Shown here one piece after another: positions 41,225 through 52,730 of a stretch of 64,000 bases of DNA (position 1 is the first letter of the stretch; each line of letters opens with the position of its first letter). A program made the translations under genes and the position numbers. The stretch is from Phytophthora colocasiae. Its lineage: Eukaryota; Oomycota; Peronosporomycetes; Peronosporales; Peronosporaceae. The DNA lies in assembly GCA_018806915.1 (NCBI GenBank), contig JAGKQI010000105.1, forward strand, positions 3,162,001 through 3,226,000, in the 5' to 3' direction. A model generated the notes under the pieces. That model had not been told where the DNA came from and ran no database searches. It saw nothing but the letters and a program-made list of their open reading frames with translations.

Positions 41225-44200
41225 GGTGACGGACTACACTTGGTAGTGGGGAGGTTGAACCAGGTACAGGTACTGGTTGTCGACGATCGCGGAAGTCGGT
41301 GAAACGAAGAGTGAGGGAGGGGGTCGATTAACTATCACGCATGTTGCTTGCGGTTATTCGTGTGCCTTGCACTGGAGGTCGAACGTCGCGTTGAGATATC
41401 GCCTTTGTCTTAGAATCAATCTGTCGTTAGAAACTGAGCATATTGTCAGAAGTTGATACAAAAGTTCAAATCTACGACAAAGATGGGTTACTATACCTTA
41501 TCAAAGTAACGATAGTATTTGTCCTAAAGCTAATGTACCAACCAACGTGTAATTTCACTGCGGTTTAGGGGAAATCTTGGATTCGAGCTGACCAAGGTGG
41601 CACCCCCCCCCCTCAAATGCTCAAATCGATATGGCACCATTTTGGCACACTGCTTTCGCCGAATCCACCTTTGTCTGTCAGACATTGCTCACACGCAGTA
41701 AATACAGTATATCCCATAGAGTTCATGTTGTTCTCTTGATAAATGGATCACTTCAACGTTCGCGGCTAGCACAGCACGCTTTGGTCTCTTTGTTTCTTCT
41801 CGCCCACCAACTGCCTTCATATCGTAATTTGTATGATATTGGTAACGTTCTGCGCGAACTACTGCGGTTGTAAAGGGACACGGATCCACCTCTTGTGATG
41901 CAGCGTGACTTGAGCACCAGTCTACCTTTACAGTGAATGGCACTTACCGTACACGTAGTGTTTCATGTATGATGGTCGAGCACATGTATGAATTTCCTGA
42001 ATGTATTGCGAAATACTTCAATGGAAGCGCCTTAATTGAAGACAATACAAGCGATTGGGGTCGACCTAGGGACTTTTAATATTGTAGTTATATTTAACAG
42101 TAGGGTGTAGAAATTGCAAGGTATATGGTGATACGGGCCTTTCATCTTGGTTGAGATTGGAAGCCTCCTTCATGCTACTGCCTCCATGTGCACGTACGTT
42201 TGCCACCACCAGCTCGACCACAGAGTCTTGGAGCGCCAACGAACGTTGATAGCATCTCCTGGTCGAAGTGGCCTTCCAATGGGAGTCCCAACTCGTCGTT
42301 CACTTTGAAGGTGTTCCATTCGTCCCTTGGAGGGATTTACGAACGAGGTTCGCACACTCGAAGCATGTCAGGCCAATTGGACGGAGAAAAACAACGAGCA
42401 GAAGACACAGCCACCACTACCCACTGGATCTCCACAAAAGCACATGGGCGAACACCTCATCGTTGGCGCCAACGATGAGAGGACTATGTCAAACAAGGAC
42501 ATCTATGGTGAGGGCAGTCGCACCTTCCCGAAACTCGAGGGCGTTCTGCAGGAAGTTGTACCGCGCCACCAGGTAGCCTTCGCACCGATTGGGAGAATGG
42601 TACCCTCCATGAAGATGTCACGAGCAACCCAGATTGACCCTACGCGATGCATCACAGGCCGCATGTGACGGGGGTATTCTACGATCCTCCAGTTCGTCAT
42701 GGAGCAGGAGGGATCTACGTTCTACGTTCTACACTGTGGATCAACGTCACTGACGTTACGTCAGCATTCAAACTGGCTGACCCCAATTTCATCCTGAATG
42801 TTGAGTATTTCAAGGACATCCTCCGTCGACTTCACGAGCCCACAGCGAGGTGGTACGGTGTTCCTGTGAGTCCCTGCTGAGTCTCTGCTCAAGGTCATGC
42901 TGACGGAGTTCGGCTTTCTGTTTAAAGGCGATCGACGGAGACCTTCAACAAGAAGACTCTTCAGTTGATTCACGAGGTAGTCTGCAGGATACGCTACCGC
43001 CGATCGACAGACTAGTCCCCACTCCGTGGAGAATCCGTTGTACGAGCAGGGGCTTCCTCGCCAGCTACGGACTCCAGTTTAACCTCACCCTCAAAAGCTG
43101 ATGGAATTTCTGTCAGCGGTACCAGGCAAAACTCCATCATTCCCGCAGAGTTCTTGGCGTGGAACACTCATCGGAGTGGAGGAGGAGGAGGGGGGGGGGG
43201 TCGGAAATTTATCGCGTACTTTATCGCATCTCAAACAGGGAATATCCCCCGCGCACTTATATGGCCAACGCTTGCAGCAAGCAAACATCTCCAACAGTGT
43301 TTCACTCTACACCCTGTGCAGCAATTGCAGGCAACACTTTGAATTATGAGCCAGTGTTTCAGTACGCTGCATTAAAGCCAAGGCGTTGGGCTTGTCGTGT
43401 GCAGCTTCAATGATCTCGCTTCAGTCTAATGCAGAAAGAGGCGCTGCTGGCAGTCCCGCATTATAGCGTATGCAGCGACCAACTCCATCACGGCAGAAAT
43501 CCTGGAACACTTAAGTGGCGTTTTACATTGTCACTTGCATGTGCATGGTGCATTTGCATTGAACAATGTTCACTAGGCTTCCAAGACTGTCAAATGTGCA
43601 CGAAGGCCGTGAGAGCGATCTTCCGTTTCGCAGCCTACACTTTGTGTCTGCCTCGGACTTGCCTCAACTGAAGACTTCAATTTGAAGCTGCCACATACTT
43701 CAAGCTGAACCCAATCGACAATGCGCACCAGTGCCACGTCATCGCTCGCTTTTGTCGTGACTTGAGGCCCTCAATGAGGGACCCTCAAGTTGATCATGGG
43801 AGTCTCGTGATGACATCGAAGTGAGCATGAACACTTTGGGTTGTTCGAATCGGAGATTCTCAAAGCAAACCTTATCTTTGTCCGATGAGACTCTCATCGA
43901 TAGGGGGCAACAGTGTAGCTCCCGCCACCCAGCACTGTTCCTGATTCTATAGGGAAGACGTTGCAGCGCAGCCTCCTCTCAGCAAGGCCCCTAGGGGGAC
44001 ATCCTCCGTATATTTGCGGCGTTCGTAAGCAGCACGGAATCAGCATTGCTGATACATGTACGCTCAGCGTAAGCGTACTACGCTGTCGACACTGTCGAGA
44101 AGCCACATTTTTCAGTGTCACTTTGTCGACTAGCGCTGTGGAATCTCTGTTGAGCCGAAACTTTCGGCCCGAAAGGGTTAGCTTTGCCTAGTCCAGCTGA

Positions 44201-44531
44201 TCGCAGAGCCCCCGAGTCGTTGTACAAATCCTACTGCATTATTGACTACCGCTGTGAGAAGTAATCCATTACTTTTGCTGCGCTCTGCTCTCCGAACGAC
44301 GAAGGCCATACCAGTAGATTTCCAATTGGAAGCAGTATCGGCTGGCTTGGCTATTGGGGAGATCGTGGTTGTGCCGGCAGGCAGCAGTATTTCGTACTGA
44401 ATTATGGTAACTGTCGGTTGAATTCTTACATCTAGATGGAACACCCACCCATCCATCCCACGACATCGGATCGCATCTCCTGCAGGTATGAGTCGTAAGG
44501 TGGACAGTGATCGACCGCCGAACAATGAGTC
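41225..44531. other. Intergenic stretch without a supportable gene
   Basis: Short open frames occur on both strands, the most protein-like at 42327–42668 (+), 42503–42700 (-) and 42761–42973 (-), but they conflict in strand and frame and match no family I know. The stretch includes a run of ten C (41603–41612) and a gga repeat leading into a run of about eleven G (43176–43200). I read it as decayed repeat DNA. Confidence 0.5.
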
Positions 44532-44810
44532 GTGAAGGTTGGGTGGGGTTGCCCGTTTATCGTGTGGACTTCACCGATAAACCGCCTGACGTGGAAATCA
44601 GCACCTAGCGAGTCGCGACAGGCTGTGGATAATGCCGACGCCATCGAAACTCGACAGGCGCGCGACGGTAAAAAATTGCCAATGTCCTCGATCTCGCCAA
44701 GCCGGACGTGGTGGAGTGTCGACTGCAGTTACCGTGAAGGAAAGTGGCACGGGTTCCCTCCTAGAGCCTGTCTCCAAGCAGGCGGTCTCCGCTGCCCCGA
44801 CGTCTCCGCT

Positions 44811-46460
44811 ATGCGAACGCAGACCACAGATGAGCCGTTCGCCGTCCAGCAGCTCTTCCATATTTTTTCTTCTTGGTCGCGCGGCGTTTCATTCTCCCTC
44901 TTGCAGGATACCGACCACGAGCACGCCGAAAAAGTCCATTCTCGCTTCGACAGCGTCGAGATCGAGACCTCCTTTCGAAGCTATTCCATGGGCCTAGCAG
45001 ACCACATGAGTGAGAACATCAGCAACAACGGCCAACAGAGCTGGCGCCAATGGGAACCCGACCATGAACCGTCAATGGACGACTCTACCGACGTGAGTTG
45101 TGCATCAACCGCGTCGAACTTACCGGCACTGCAGCAGTCCTCGCCATCGTCCACGTCCAGTCGGGCCAACACACTGGCACCGTTGAGCCATCACAACCAG
45201 CTCACGCGCTTCATGGCCAAGCAGGCACTTGGCTACATCCCCAAGCTCAGTGTACGCAGTCCCGAGAATACCTCGTCACCACCCAGATCCGTCCTCGGCG
45301 GTATGCCCCGTGAAGGCGGCGTCTTCAACTTCGAGAGCCCTCGCGCCAGTGCCGTCGGGTCGCCGTCGTTTCGACTGCCAAGTATCGGCACGCCACCGCA
45401 GAAGTGGACGAGTCCGTCTCCATTCTCGAACAATGAGGACTCGGACGGCGGACGACCGAGTCTGCCAGCGTTCGGACAGAGTAGCAACTTTATTCAGCGA
45501 TCCGGCAGCTTCTCCGAGAGCTGCGCGTCGCCAATCCCGCCACTCAAACGGCAGCACCAAGAGACGCACCACACCATGTCCATCGCCGACCTGTGTCAGC
45601 CGTTCAGGTACGTGCGTGCAGCCTCGTGTCCGTCCGACACGCATACGCATCAAGGAGTACCGGGATCCAACCCCACGTCGCCACCTTCCGAACCGGTTGC
45701 GCAGCCGGTCGAGCAGAGCTGGCGTCCGACGATTGAGCCGCAGTCCTACGTGCGGACTCAGTCGGGCAACACGGACACGTTGCGCGGCAGCTTGCCGCAC
45801 AGCTCTTCGTCCATGAGTGATGAGTTCCAGTGCAACCGGTTGGAGCGCAGCAGCTCCATGGACGCGCCGACACTCGTGCGTCACCTCAAGCGGACGGCGG
45901 CCGAGTCCATTGACCTGACGCAATGGCTCGACCGTCCGTCTCGAAGCTCATTGAGCTCTCTAGCCGACTCAGCGGACTCCATGCACCAATTGGAGCAGGC
46001 CGGACGCTCAATGCGCATCTCGGACTCGCCCCGTGACGACCTCATTACGCCAAACGAGGCCAAGCGTGAGAAGAAGCTCTGTGCTTTCCCGCAGTGCAGC
46101 AGCAACGCCGTGACGCGCGGTCTGTGTATTAGCCACGGCGGAGGTCGTCGCTGTCAACGTAAGGGATGTACGCGCGGTGCACAGAGCAAAGGGCTGTGCG
46201 TGGCTCACGGAGGCGGCCGCATCTGTCGTGCGGCTGGATGCTCCAACATTCAGCGCAGTATGGGGTTGTGCATCCGTCACGGCGGCGGTCGGCGTTGCAG
46301 TGTTAAAGGCTGCCAAAAGGGCGTCGTGCGGCAGGATCTGTGCACAGCGCACGGAGGCAAACGAAAATGCCGCGTGCCCGACTGCACCAAGCATGTCAAG
46401 AAGAAAGGGTTGTGTCGATCGCACGCCAACTCCATGTACGCAACCTCCGACTCGAGTTAA
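44811..46460 (+). CDS. WRKY19-like zinc-repeat protein
   Basis: The frame is open from 44532 but begins there with GTG. The ATG codons in frame are at 44811 and 44988 among others; I take 44811 (549 residues) with low certainty. An intron acceptor-like tract (cattctccctcttgcag, ending near 44905) means the true N-terminus could come from an upstream exon. Residues 1–410 are Ser/Pro-rich and disordered. The C-terminal ~130 residues are five tandem Cys/His repeats of the form C–GC–LC–HGGGRRC (first KLCAFPQC ... LCISHGGGRRC, last CTKHVKKKGLCRSH). These are the repeats of oomycete and plant WRKY19-like proteins, thought to bind zinc. There is no WRKY domain. A nuclear or regulatory role is inference. 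Confidence 0.8.
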   Translation: MRTQTTDEPFAVQQLFHIFSSWSRGVSFSLLQDTDHEHAEKVHSRFDSVEIETSFRSYSMGLADHMSENISNNGQQSWRQWEPDHEPSMDDSTDVSCASTASNLPALQQSSPSSTSSRANTLAPLSHHNQLTRFMAKQALGYIPKLSVRSPENTSSPPRSVLGGMPREGGVFNFESPRASAVGSPSFRLPSIGTPPQKWTSPSPFSNNEDSDGGRPSLPAFGQSSNFIQRSGSFSESCASPIPPLKRQHQETHHTMSIADLCQPFRYVRAASCPSDTHTHQGVPGSNPTSPPSEPVAQPVEQSWRPTIEPQSYVRTQSGNTDTLRGSLPHSSSSMSDEFQCNRLERSSSMDAPTLVRHLKRTAAESIDLTQWLDRPSRSSLSSLADSADSMHQLEQAGRSMRISDSPRDDLITPNEAKREKKLCAFPQCSSNAVTRGLCISHGGGRRCQRKGCTRGAQSKGLCVAHGGGRICRAAGCSNIQRSMGLCIRHGGGRRCSVKGCQKGVVRQDLCTAHGGKRKCRVPDCTKHVKKKGLCRSHANSMYATSDSS

Positions 46461-47138
46461 GTCAGAGAAGATCGGCAGTGAGTCACTGTCTCGAGCTCAA
46501 AGCCTTCATCCTTGCGCGTTGACATTAAACCAAAGTGTACATATAGGCGATTGCCAAAGTGTCTATACCATCAACCTTCTTCATTCATCACAATGAGTCG
46601 AACTTCTGCTAACCTTCGGTGGTCGTGCATGTCAAATCGCACTCGATCGCTAGATCGCGAGCACTTTCGGTGACTCGATCGCGATGCACCGAAAAGTAGA
46701 GAAATACATAACTGCAAGGCAGGGATCAAAGCTGGATTGCATTCATGATGAAGCCATACGTCGTTCGTTACCTCTGGTTTGCTTGGATCATGGTGTAATA
46801 TATACACCGTGTGTGTATCTTGACCTACATCAACCATGACAGTAGAGGCTGCTAGAAATCCAGTCAGGTTGACGGGAATGGCGTGCTGACCGAGCGGGAT
46901 TGAATGGTTGCCGTTCAAGATTTTCAATTGATGACCTTCCTCTCAGCTCACGGATTAGAAGACCTTGGGTGTGCAGCATATCCTACTTGTGAGACTCGAA
47001 AAGATATCTTCGTAAAGAATATATGAAGTACATAAGGGAAAAAGGTTGCTGAGCGTAGTAGTAGGCTGCAGCAATTGTTGCGGTGTGCTTCGATCTTCAA
47101 CTGTGTCTGCGGCCTTGAAGCCGATCAATCGAGTGGTC
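46461..47138. other. Convergent intergenic spacer
   Basis: Lies between the zinc-repeat gene (+) and the MAP kinase gene (-). It contains palindromic cgatcg-rich sequence near 46640–46685. A 118-codon minus-strand frame without an ATG is not supported as a gene. Confidence 0.5.
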
Positions 47139-48515
47139 TTACTGCATGTGGTGCGCCTCTAACTGGTGGATCGACATGCACTCCTGGAAGACCAACCGTT
47201 GCAACTCTTCCTTTGGCATCTCCACTCCTAGATCGAGAGATTCTCGTTCAAAGTCAAAGTTGAAAGGCTCAGCACACACAGGCTCATCAGCCTGAAGTTG
47301 TTCGCAATATTAGAACGCAAAGTCCAAGAAGAACAAATACAAAGCAGGCCTTACGGGGTTTTGAAGCTGCGCCAAATACGGATGTGCCAGTGCCTGCACG
47401 ATGGAAATGCGCTCAGCCGGATTAAACTTGAGCATTTGAGAGAGTAAATCCACCGCCAGAGGGTTGGCATCCGGGAAAAACTCGATCAACGGACGCTACA
47501 AGTAGCAGACACAATTCATCAGTTTTGTTTTACATATCAAAATCTCGTCCAACGCACCTTTGGATAAAATCCATGCTGTAAGATAGCTCGCTTCGCAGCC
47601 TCATGAGGCACGAACGCCATTTCTTCTTCACTTGGAGATCCTAACACGCGGATGATCATGTGCAGTTGATCGGAAGGGTCCCGTCCGGTAAAGAATGGTC
47701 GACGACGCAGCATTTCAGCGAAAATGCACCCTACAGCCCAGACGTCCACTGCGTCGTTGTAGTTTTGGCAGTCAGTGAGTAGTTCCGGTGCTCGATACCA
47801 GCGCGTGACAACGTATTCGGTTAAATCTTCGTTGTGTGCCGTCTCCACTCCTCGTGCCAATCCGAAATCACAAATGGACAAGTCGCAGTTGGAGTTCACG
47901 AGCAGATTCGACGGCTTGAGGTCTCGATGCAGCACATTTCCAGAGTGCACGAACTTCATACCACGTAAAATCTGATACAAAAAGTACTGGAAATGGGCGT
48001 CCGAAAGTGGCTGCGACGAGCTGATGATCCGTTCCAAGTCGCTCTCCATGAGGTCTGTCACGATGTAGATGTCGTGGAAGTCCATAACGTTGGGCGGGAT
48101 CAATATCACGTCCAGAATCTGCAAACTAGTTGTGAAACCTCAAGTTCTCAGAAACTTTTACAAACGAAATCCTACATTGATGATGTTTTCGTGCACTCCG
48201 AGGTGTCGGAGCAGCTTCATCTCGCGCAAGATTCGCTTGGCATCTGTGAGATCGTCGAACACGTCGGTGATCTTCTTGATGGCCACTTTACGGCCCCGTA
48301 GCTGTCAATGGATAAATACAATATTTAGATTTAAAAAAAAAACAAAAAAAATTTGCTACAATACTACGGACCGTGTCTTCCGCAGAACAGACGATGCCGT
48401 AGGAACCGCCACCCACGGGGCGCAGATTTACGTAGTGCGATCGGACTTCGAAGACATCTCGAGACACAGTGACGCAGTGGAAGTCGGGGCCGTAGCGGGA
48501 CGGCTCCATCGACAT
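47139..48515 (-). CDS. MAP kinase, TEY type, five exons
   Basis: Exons on the minus strand: 48515–48372, 48301–48176, 48118–47558, 47495–47355 and 47291–47139. Each is a multiple of three, all junctions are GT–AG, and the total is 374 residues, a normal MAPK length. Seen: glycine loop [14 protein letters not shown]; catalytic Lys in [23 protein letters not shown] catalytic loop; CDFGLARG; activation loop [16 protein letters not shown] with the T-E-Y dual phosphorylation site; and the insert-containing C-lobe. TEY places it with ERK-type MAP kinases. It phosphorylates Ser/Thr-Pro sites downstream of a MAPK kinase in the cytosol and nucleus. The first donor is GTCCGT, a weak match, but no alternative keeps the frame. 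Which oomycete MAPK ortholog it is cannot be told here. Confidence 0.93.
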
Positions 48516-48885
48516 GATGCAGTAGGCGGTGACTGTTGAGATAGCCTTTCAAGATACAGTCCCTGCCATTTTGAATGAGCATGAGCATATTTAGTTTGAC
48601 TCCAGTGATAACGGGGATTTTTGCCCGTTCACCTTGCGCGCCGGACAGCGCGGATTCGACAGTGAAACTTGCTAGACATATACAAGACAAGCTAAGGAAT
48701 ACATCGTGTTGCGTTCGTAGCGGGGGAGCGCGTGTTGCACTCGCACCACCACGATATAAGCACAAGGAAACGACAGGGTAGCAATATATTGAGTGGGAAA
48801 TGGGTTTCAATACATTAAGTGGAAATTGGGTTGCAATATATTGAGTGGGATTTTTGAAGCAATATATTGTGTAGACGATGCTCAC

Positions 48886-50077
48886 TCACCATCTTTGGTT
48901 GGGGTTCCGTTGTTGCTGAGGTTGTTGCTGCTGCTGCTGTCCCATGCCTTGCCATTGAAGACCTTGGAAGCTATTTTGCTGCTGTTGCTGTTGCATTCCG
49001 CCCTGTGGTTGTCCCATACCCATGTGCATCTGGCTGATGTTCATGCCGCTAGGACCTCGAGGAGCCATCGGCGACGGACCACCTGAGCTCATGGGGTTGA
49101 AGCCTCCTTGTGCTCCGTATGATCCACCATGACTTCCCGGAGAAAGCCCTCGGGGTCCATTACTGGCATTCATAGTGGCCGAGATCGGTGTAGGACGCAT
49201 TGGGGCCGTGTTGTTGCCTGCAAAGACGTCGAAAGGATCACGTGCTGCTTGGGGAGGAGCAGGACTTGGCTGCTTAAAATTACACGCAAGTTTGCACAAA
49301 GTTAGATAAGTGTTGATAACAGAATTCAACAGACAAATGAATCTCACCGGCGGGACTGGTGAAGGGGCTGAAGGAGCCTGCGGTGTCGGCGAAGGCAATG
49401 GATCCGCCATCTAACAAAAGTCATAAAATATCGTAAGCTTCAAAGTTATGAACCCTTTCAACCTGGTTCCCTTACCAGCCCAACAAGGTCATTATTGAAG
49501 GTTTTCTGCGCAGCTTGAGGCTCCTCGCGCTTGGCTGCTAACACGAAATATAAGTCATTAATCATTGCTCACTCTTCAACTGCAGGCATTTTCTTCATCG
49601 TACGAGGAGATGCTGGGGATTCTGAGGTCTCAATTAGATCAGGAGCCTCAACTTGGATCTTGGGCTTTTCTGTTCTCTCTGGTGGACGGGTAGAATTCTC
49701 TCGCTGTACTCTCGAGATCTTGCAAATGATTAACCCATTGAAATCTGGCACGGGGTCCGCATCATTCACCACATCCAACCACACTACACAACAAAACACA
49801 GTAAGTTTCCCTTCTACTACACATTAAGGTATCCTCCCGCACCATATGTCCCTTCGAATGCTGTCTTAAAGCGGAAATGGAAGTCTCCAGGCAATGGGAA
49901 GCTCTGTATCATAAAGATAAAGGTTAATTACGATCAATATCAAAGCTCTATCGCTTAATAACGCACCTTCTTCACATGTTGCAGCCTCAACTGGTCCACA
50001 CGAGGCATCGGCACCACATTCAAGTGGTCGGACGAGTCCCCGTCCTCAGGAACGAAGTAGTTTAGCATCCCCTCCAT
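48886..50077 (-). CDS. DIX-like domain protein with Gln/Gly/Met-rich tail, six exons
   Basis: My exon model on the minus strand is 50077–49967, 49903–49843, 49783–49604, 49537–49476, 49410–49348 and 49272–48886, all GT–AG and in frame, giving 287 residues. Residues 1–~85 (MEGMLNYFVPEDG ... PLPGDFHFRFKT ... WLDVVNDADPVPDFNGLII) resemble a DIX domain, a head-to-tail polymerising fold known from Dishevelled and Axin. A basic/acidic linker follows, then a Pro-rich stretch, a DPF word (AARDPFDVFAG) that could bind endocytic adaptors, and a low-complexity MG/Q-rich tail. Partners are unknown. The fourth and fifth exons are 62 and 63 bp and would be missed by simple ORF finding. It is divergent from the LRR gene across 121 bp. 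Confidence 0.75.
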
Positions 50078-50198
50078 GGCGGTCGTTACAGCTTATGACA
50101 CTTAACCAAAGTCTCCTAAGATTAAAATAACCCTTTACGTACACCACACTATTTGCAATTTCTAGCCAATCACATTCATTCTTCATTTTAATAGCAAG
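50078..50198. promoter_or_regulatory. 121-bp divergent promoter region with oomycete Inr–FPR motif
   Basis: This short gap separates the starts of the DIX-like (-) and LRR (+) genes. On the plus strand tcattcttcattttaat (50176–50192) fits the oomycete initiator followed by the flanking promoter region (Inr TCAYTYY-like, then CAWTTTN-like), seven bases before the LRR ATG. A CCAAT-like agccaatcac lies just upstream (50164–50173). Confidence 0.6.
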
Positions 50199-51293
50199 AT
50201 GACACCTGAAGACCAGGAGATGAAGCCCAAGCAGGTGAATACGGACGCGTTACAGGCGGCAATGGACGCGCGTGAGGCCGATAGAGAAGAGGAGGAAGAG
50301 GAGCGTCAAGTGGTGACGCTTTCCAGCTGTGTGGACCTCAGTGACGTACAGGATGACGAGTTATATTACGTTGGAACTGCAGGAGTGAAGGTCACGGATC
50401 TGGATGGACTGGAAAACCTGCCGAATCTGTTGAAGTTGCATGTGCGATCCAATCTGCTGCAGTCTATGGCAAGTGTAGCGTCTCTAGTGCAACTGGAGCA
50501 TCTGGAGCTGTACGACAACCAGATCCAGACCCTTGAAGGCGTGCAGAATCTCGTTAACTTGAAGGTTCTGGATCTTTCATTCAACGAGATCCGGGTGATC
50601 CCGGATCTGAGTCATCTGACGAAGCTGGAGGAGCTTTATGTGGCTAATAACAAGCTCAAGAAGATCACGGGCATCGAGAATCTGAAGACGCTGAGGAAAT
50701 TGGATCTAGGAGCCAACAGATTGCGCACAATTGAAGGCTTGAGTGGATTAACAGAGCTCAAGGAGCTGTGGCTCGGCAAGAACAAGATCACGTCTATTCA
50801 AGGCTTGGAAATGTTGACGAAGCTGAAGATTATCAGTGTGCAGAGCAACCGTGTTGTGAAAATTACAGGGTTTGAAAACAATTTGGAGCTGGAGGAGCTG
50901 TACCTGAGTCATAACGGCATCGAGAAGATTGAGAACATCGAGCACTTGGTAAGTTATTACGGGGTTTGATTTATCTACTGGAATTCTGACGCTCTTTTGT
51001 TTCTATAGACCAACCTGACGACGATGGATCTGGCTGGAAACCGTATCACAAGCATCCCCGGAACTCTGGCGCCTCTAACGCAGCTGGAGGACTTTTGGAT
51101 GAATGACAACCAGATCGCACAATATGCTGATGTGGAACACCTCGTGCCTCTAAGTGGGCTACGTACACTCTACCTCGAGCGTAATCCGCTTGCTCAAGAT
51201 TTCGAGTACCGAAAGAAATTAGAGGAACTATTGCCAGAACTCGACCAAATTGATGCTACTCCGACGACGAAGGCGAGACAAGGGCGCAGATAA
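50199..51293 (+). CDS. SDS22-like leucine-rich-repeat protein (putative PP1 regulatory subunit)
   Basis: Two exons, 50199–50948 and 51009–51293, joined by a 60-bp GT–AG intron, encode 344 residues. After an acidic N-terminus come about ten 22-residue LRRs of the SDS22 class (L–L–L–L–N–I––I––L, such as LEHLELYDNQIQTLEGVQNL), then a C-terminal cap (LYLERNPLAQDFEYRKKLEE). This matches SDS22/PPP1R7 in repeat class and length; that protein binds protein phosphatase 1 and helps its maturation. The ATG follows the Inr–FPR motif closely, supporting the start. It ends 49 bp from the convergent membrane-protein gene. Confidence 0.9.
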
Positions 51294-51342
51294 GCACCAT
51301 CAGTAGCTGTCAAAGTTAAACCAGAAACTTTTGGCTCCCGTG

Positions 51343-52383
51343 TCATGCAAGTGCAGTATTGTTCGAGTCTGTCTGCTTGCTGACCTTTGCCTTGGCCGAA
51401 TGCATGAATTTTTGCCATGGCGTTGACGATTGCTCACTTGATATGGCTTCGCTAGGCTGGGAAATGTTATGTGCGAACGGTTTGCCGTTGGTGATATACA
51501 CTTTAGCAGGTGGCGGGTGGATACTACAGCTGATAATAATGCAGACTGAGCACATGCCATTCACCACAACCATCCACGACCCACAATGAGCACAACGTTG
51601 TCCTCTGAATCTGCCCTTGTAGATTGGTACCGCCATAACTCCTGCCACGATAATGCACACGAGAATTGTCGGTGTAACCCAAGCAGTTGGACGTTCTTGA
51701 GCTGTAGGAATTGACCGAAGATGCAGCACCTCGTTGAAAATATCTGGTGGTTCCTCGGATTCCGTAATGCTCACCGAACATTCGACCACACTACGCCAAA
51801 ACTCAGTCCCGAAATTCGACGAGCGTTCAATCACAACGAGTTGCAACTCGTACCCATTCAAATACATCGACAGATTTCGCGTAGGCATGGGGCACTCAAT
51901 GACACTTTCATCATCGAGCGTGTTGCGTCGTGCAAAACGGTATGTGCGTCGTCCTTTGCTCACACTTAGTCGTTGGAGATCATTGAGCGGACAGGACAAA
52001 TTCCACGTCTCATCGGCTCCTGTAGCAATCGGAACTGGATTTGTACAGCACTGTAAGCAGTACTGCTGAGTCATCAAACTTGGATCTGTAAATTGCGTCT
52101 CGAAAGCATAAGCTTTGTGGAATCCGGCACTTGCGTTCAAGTCCTTGCAGCCGTTGAGTGCGAATCCAGCATAACACTGCTGAAGGAGCGTCTTCACAGT
52201 TGTCGGCGTGTCCAGTGATTGAATGGCTCCATAGATCCCGTACGTAGCCTGGAATTCATAAAACTTAGCACGGAAATTCAACTTTCAAGCTGTACGCGTA
52301 CACACCTTGATTGAAGTACTTGACGTAGCATTCAGTAACCCGGCAAGAGTAAACACCAAGAAGCAAACCCAGGCATCTCGCAT
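51343..52383 (-). CDS. Secreted/type I single-pass membrane protein, two exons
   Basis: Exon 1 is 52383–52306 (26 residues, MRDAWVCFLVFTLAGLLNA, a clear signal peptide). Exon 2 is 52248–51343 after a 57-bp GT–AG intron; the total is 327 residues. The ectodomain has several Cys (QQCYAGF, GCKDL, YCLQCCTNP) and the membrane segment is WVTPTILVCIIVAGVMAVPI (residues ~226–247). The cytoplasmic side has two CxxC pairs (CAHCGS, CSVC), possibly a small zinc site, and a polar tail. I do not recognise the family. The intron shows that the ATG in the unspliced frame at 52281 is not the start. Confidence 0.75.
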
Positions 52384-52730
52384 CGTCTCGAACTTTGCAA
52401 CTAAAAATATGAAGTTAGTAAAAACTTACATCTTCAAAATGCACCATAATTTCTATGTATTCGTGCGGAAGCGATAATTGTAGGGGGAAAAAACGTTTCC
52501 GACTCGGGCTGCCAATTCATATTTTCACATCCACCAAGACTCTCCCTCGCATCAAAACAACAAGACGAACCCCCTCACTCATGTTCCGCCATCCCTCTTT
52601 TCACTACACCCCTTCATTCCGGTTTGCGGCGAGCTTGCAGCAGCACCCGATGACTTTTCCATATCTGAGTCGAATAATCTAAGCAAGCACTTGACAGCAT
52701 CACAGACACGACGTACCAATCGGTTCTCTA

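Noticed and set aside
43176..43200. gga repeat and G run considered as a G-quadruplex or telomere-like element
   Set aside because: A homopolymer-type expansion without regular telomeric units; no other structure around it.
46571..46927. Minus-strand frame of 118 codons between the zinc-repeat and MAP kinase genes
   Set aside because: Begins at TTG with a stop just upstream, lies in a convergent 3' region, and has no family match.
52249..52281. ATG at 52281 as the start of the membrane-protein gene
   Set aside because: It lies in a 57-bp intron; splicing to 52383–52306 adds a signal peptide in frame.
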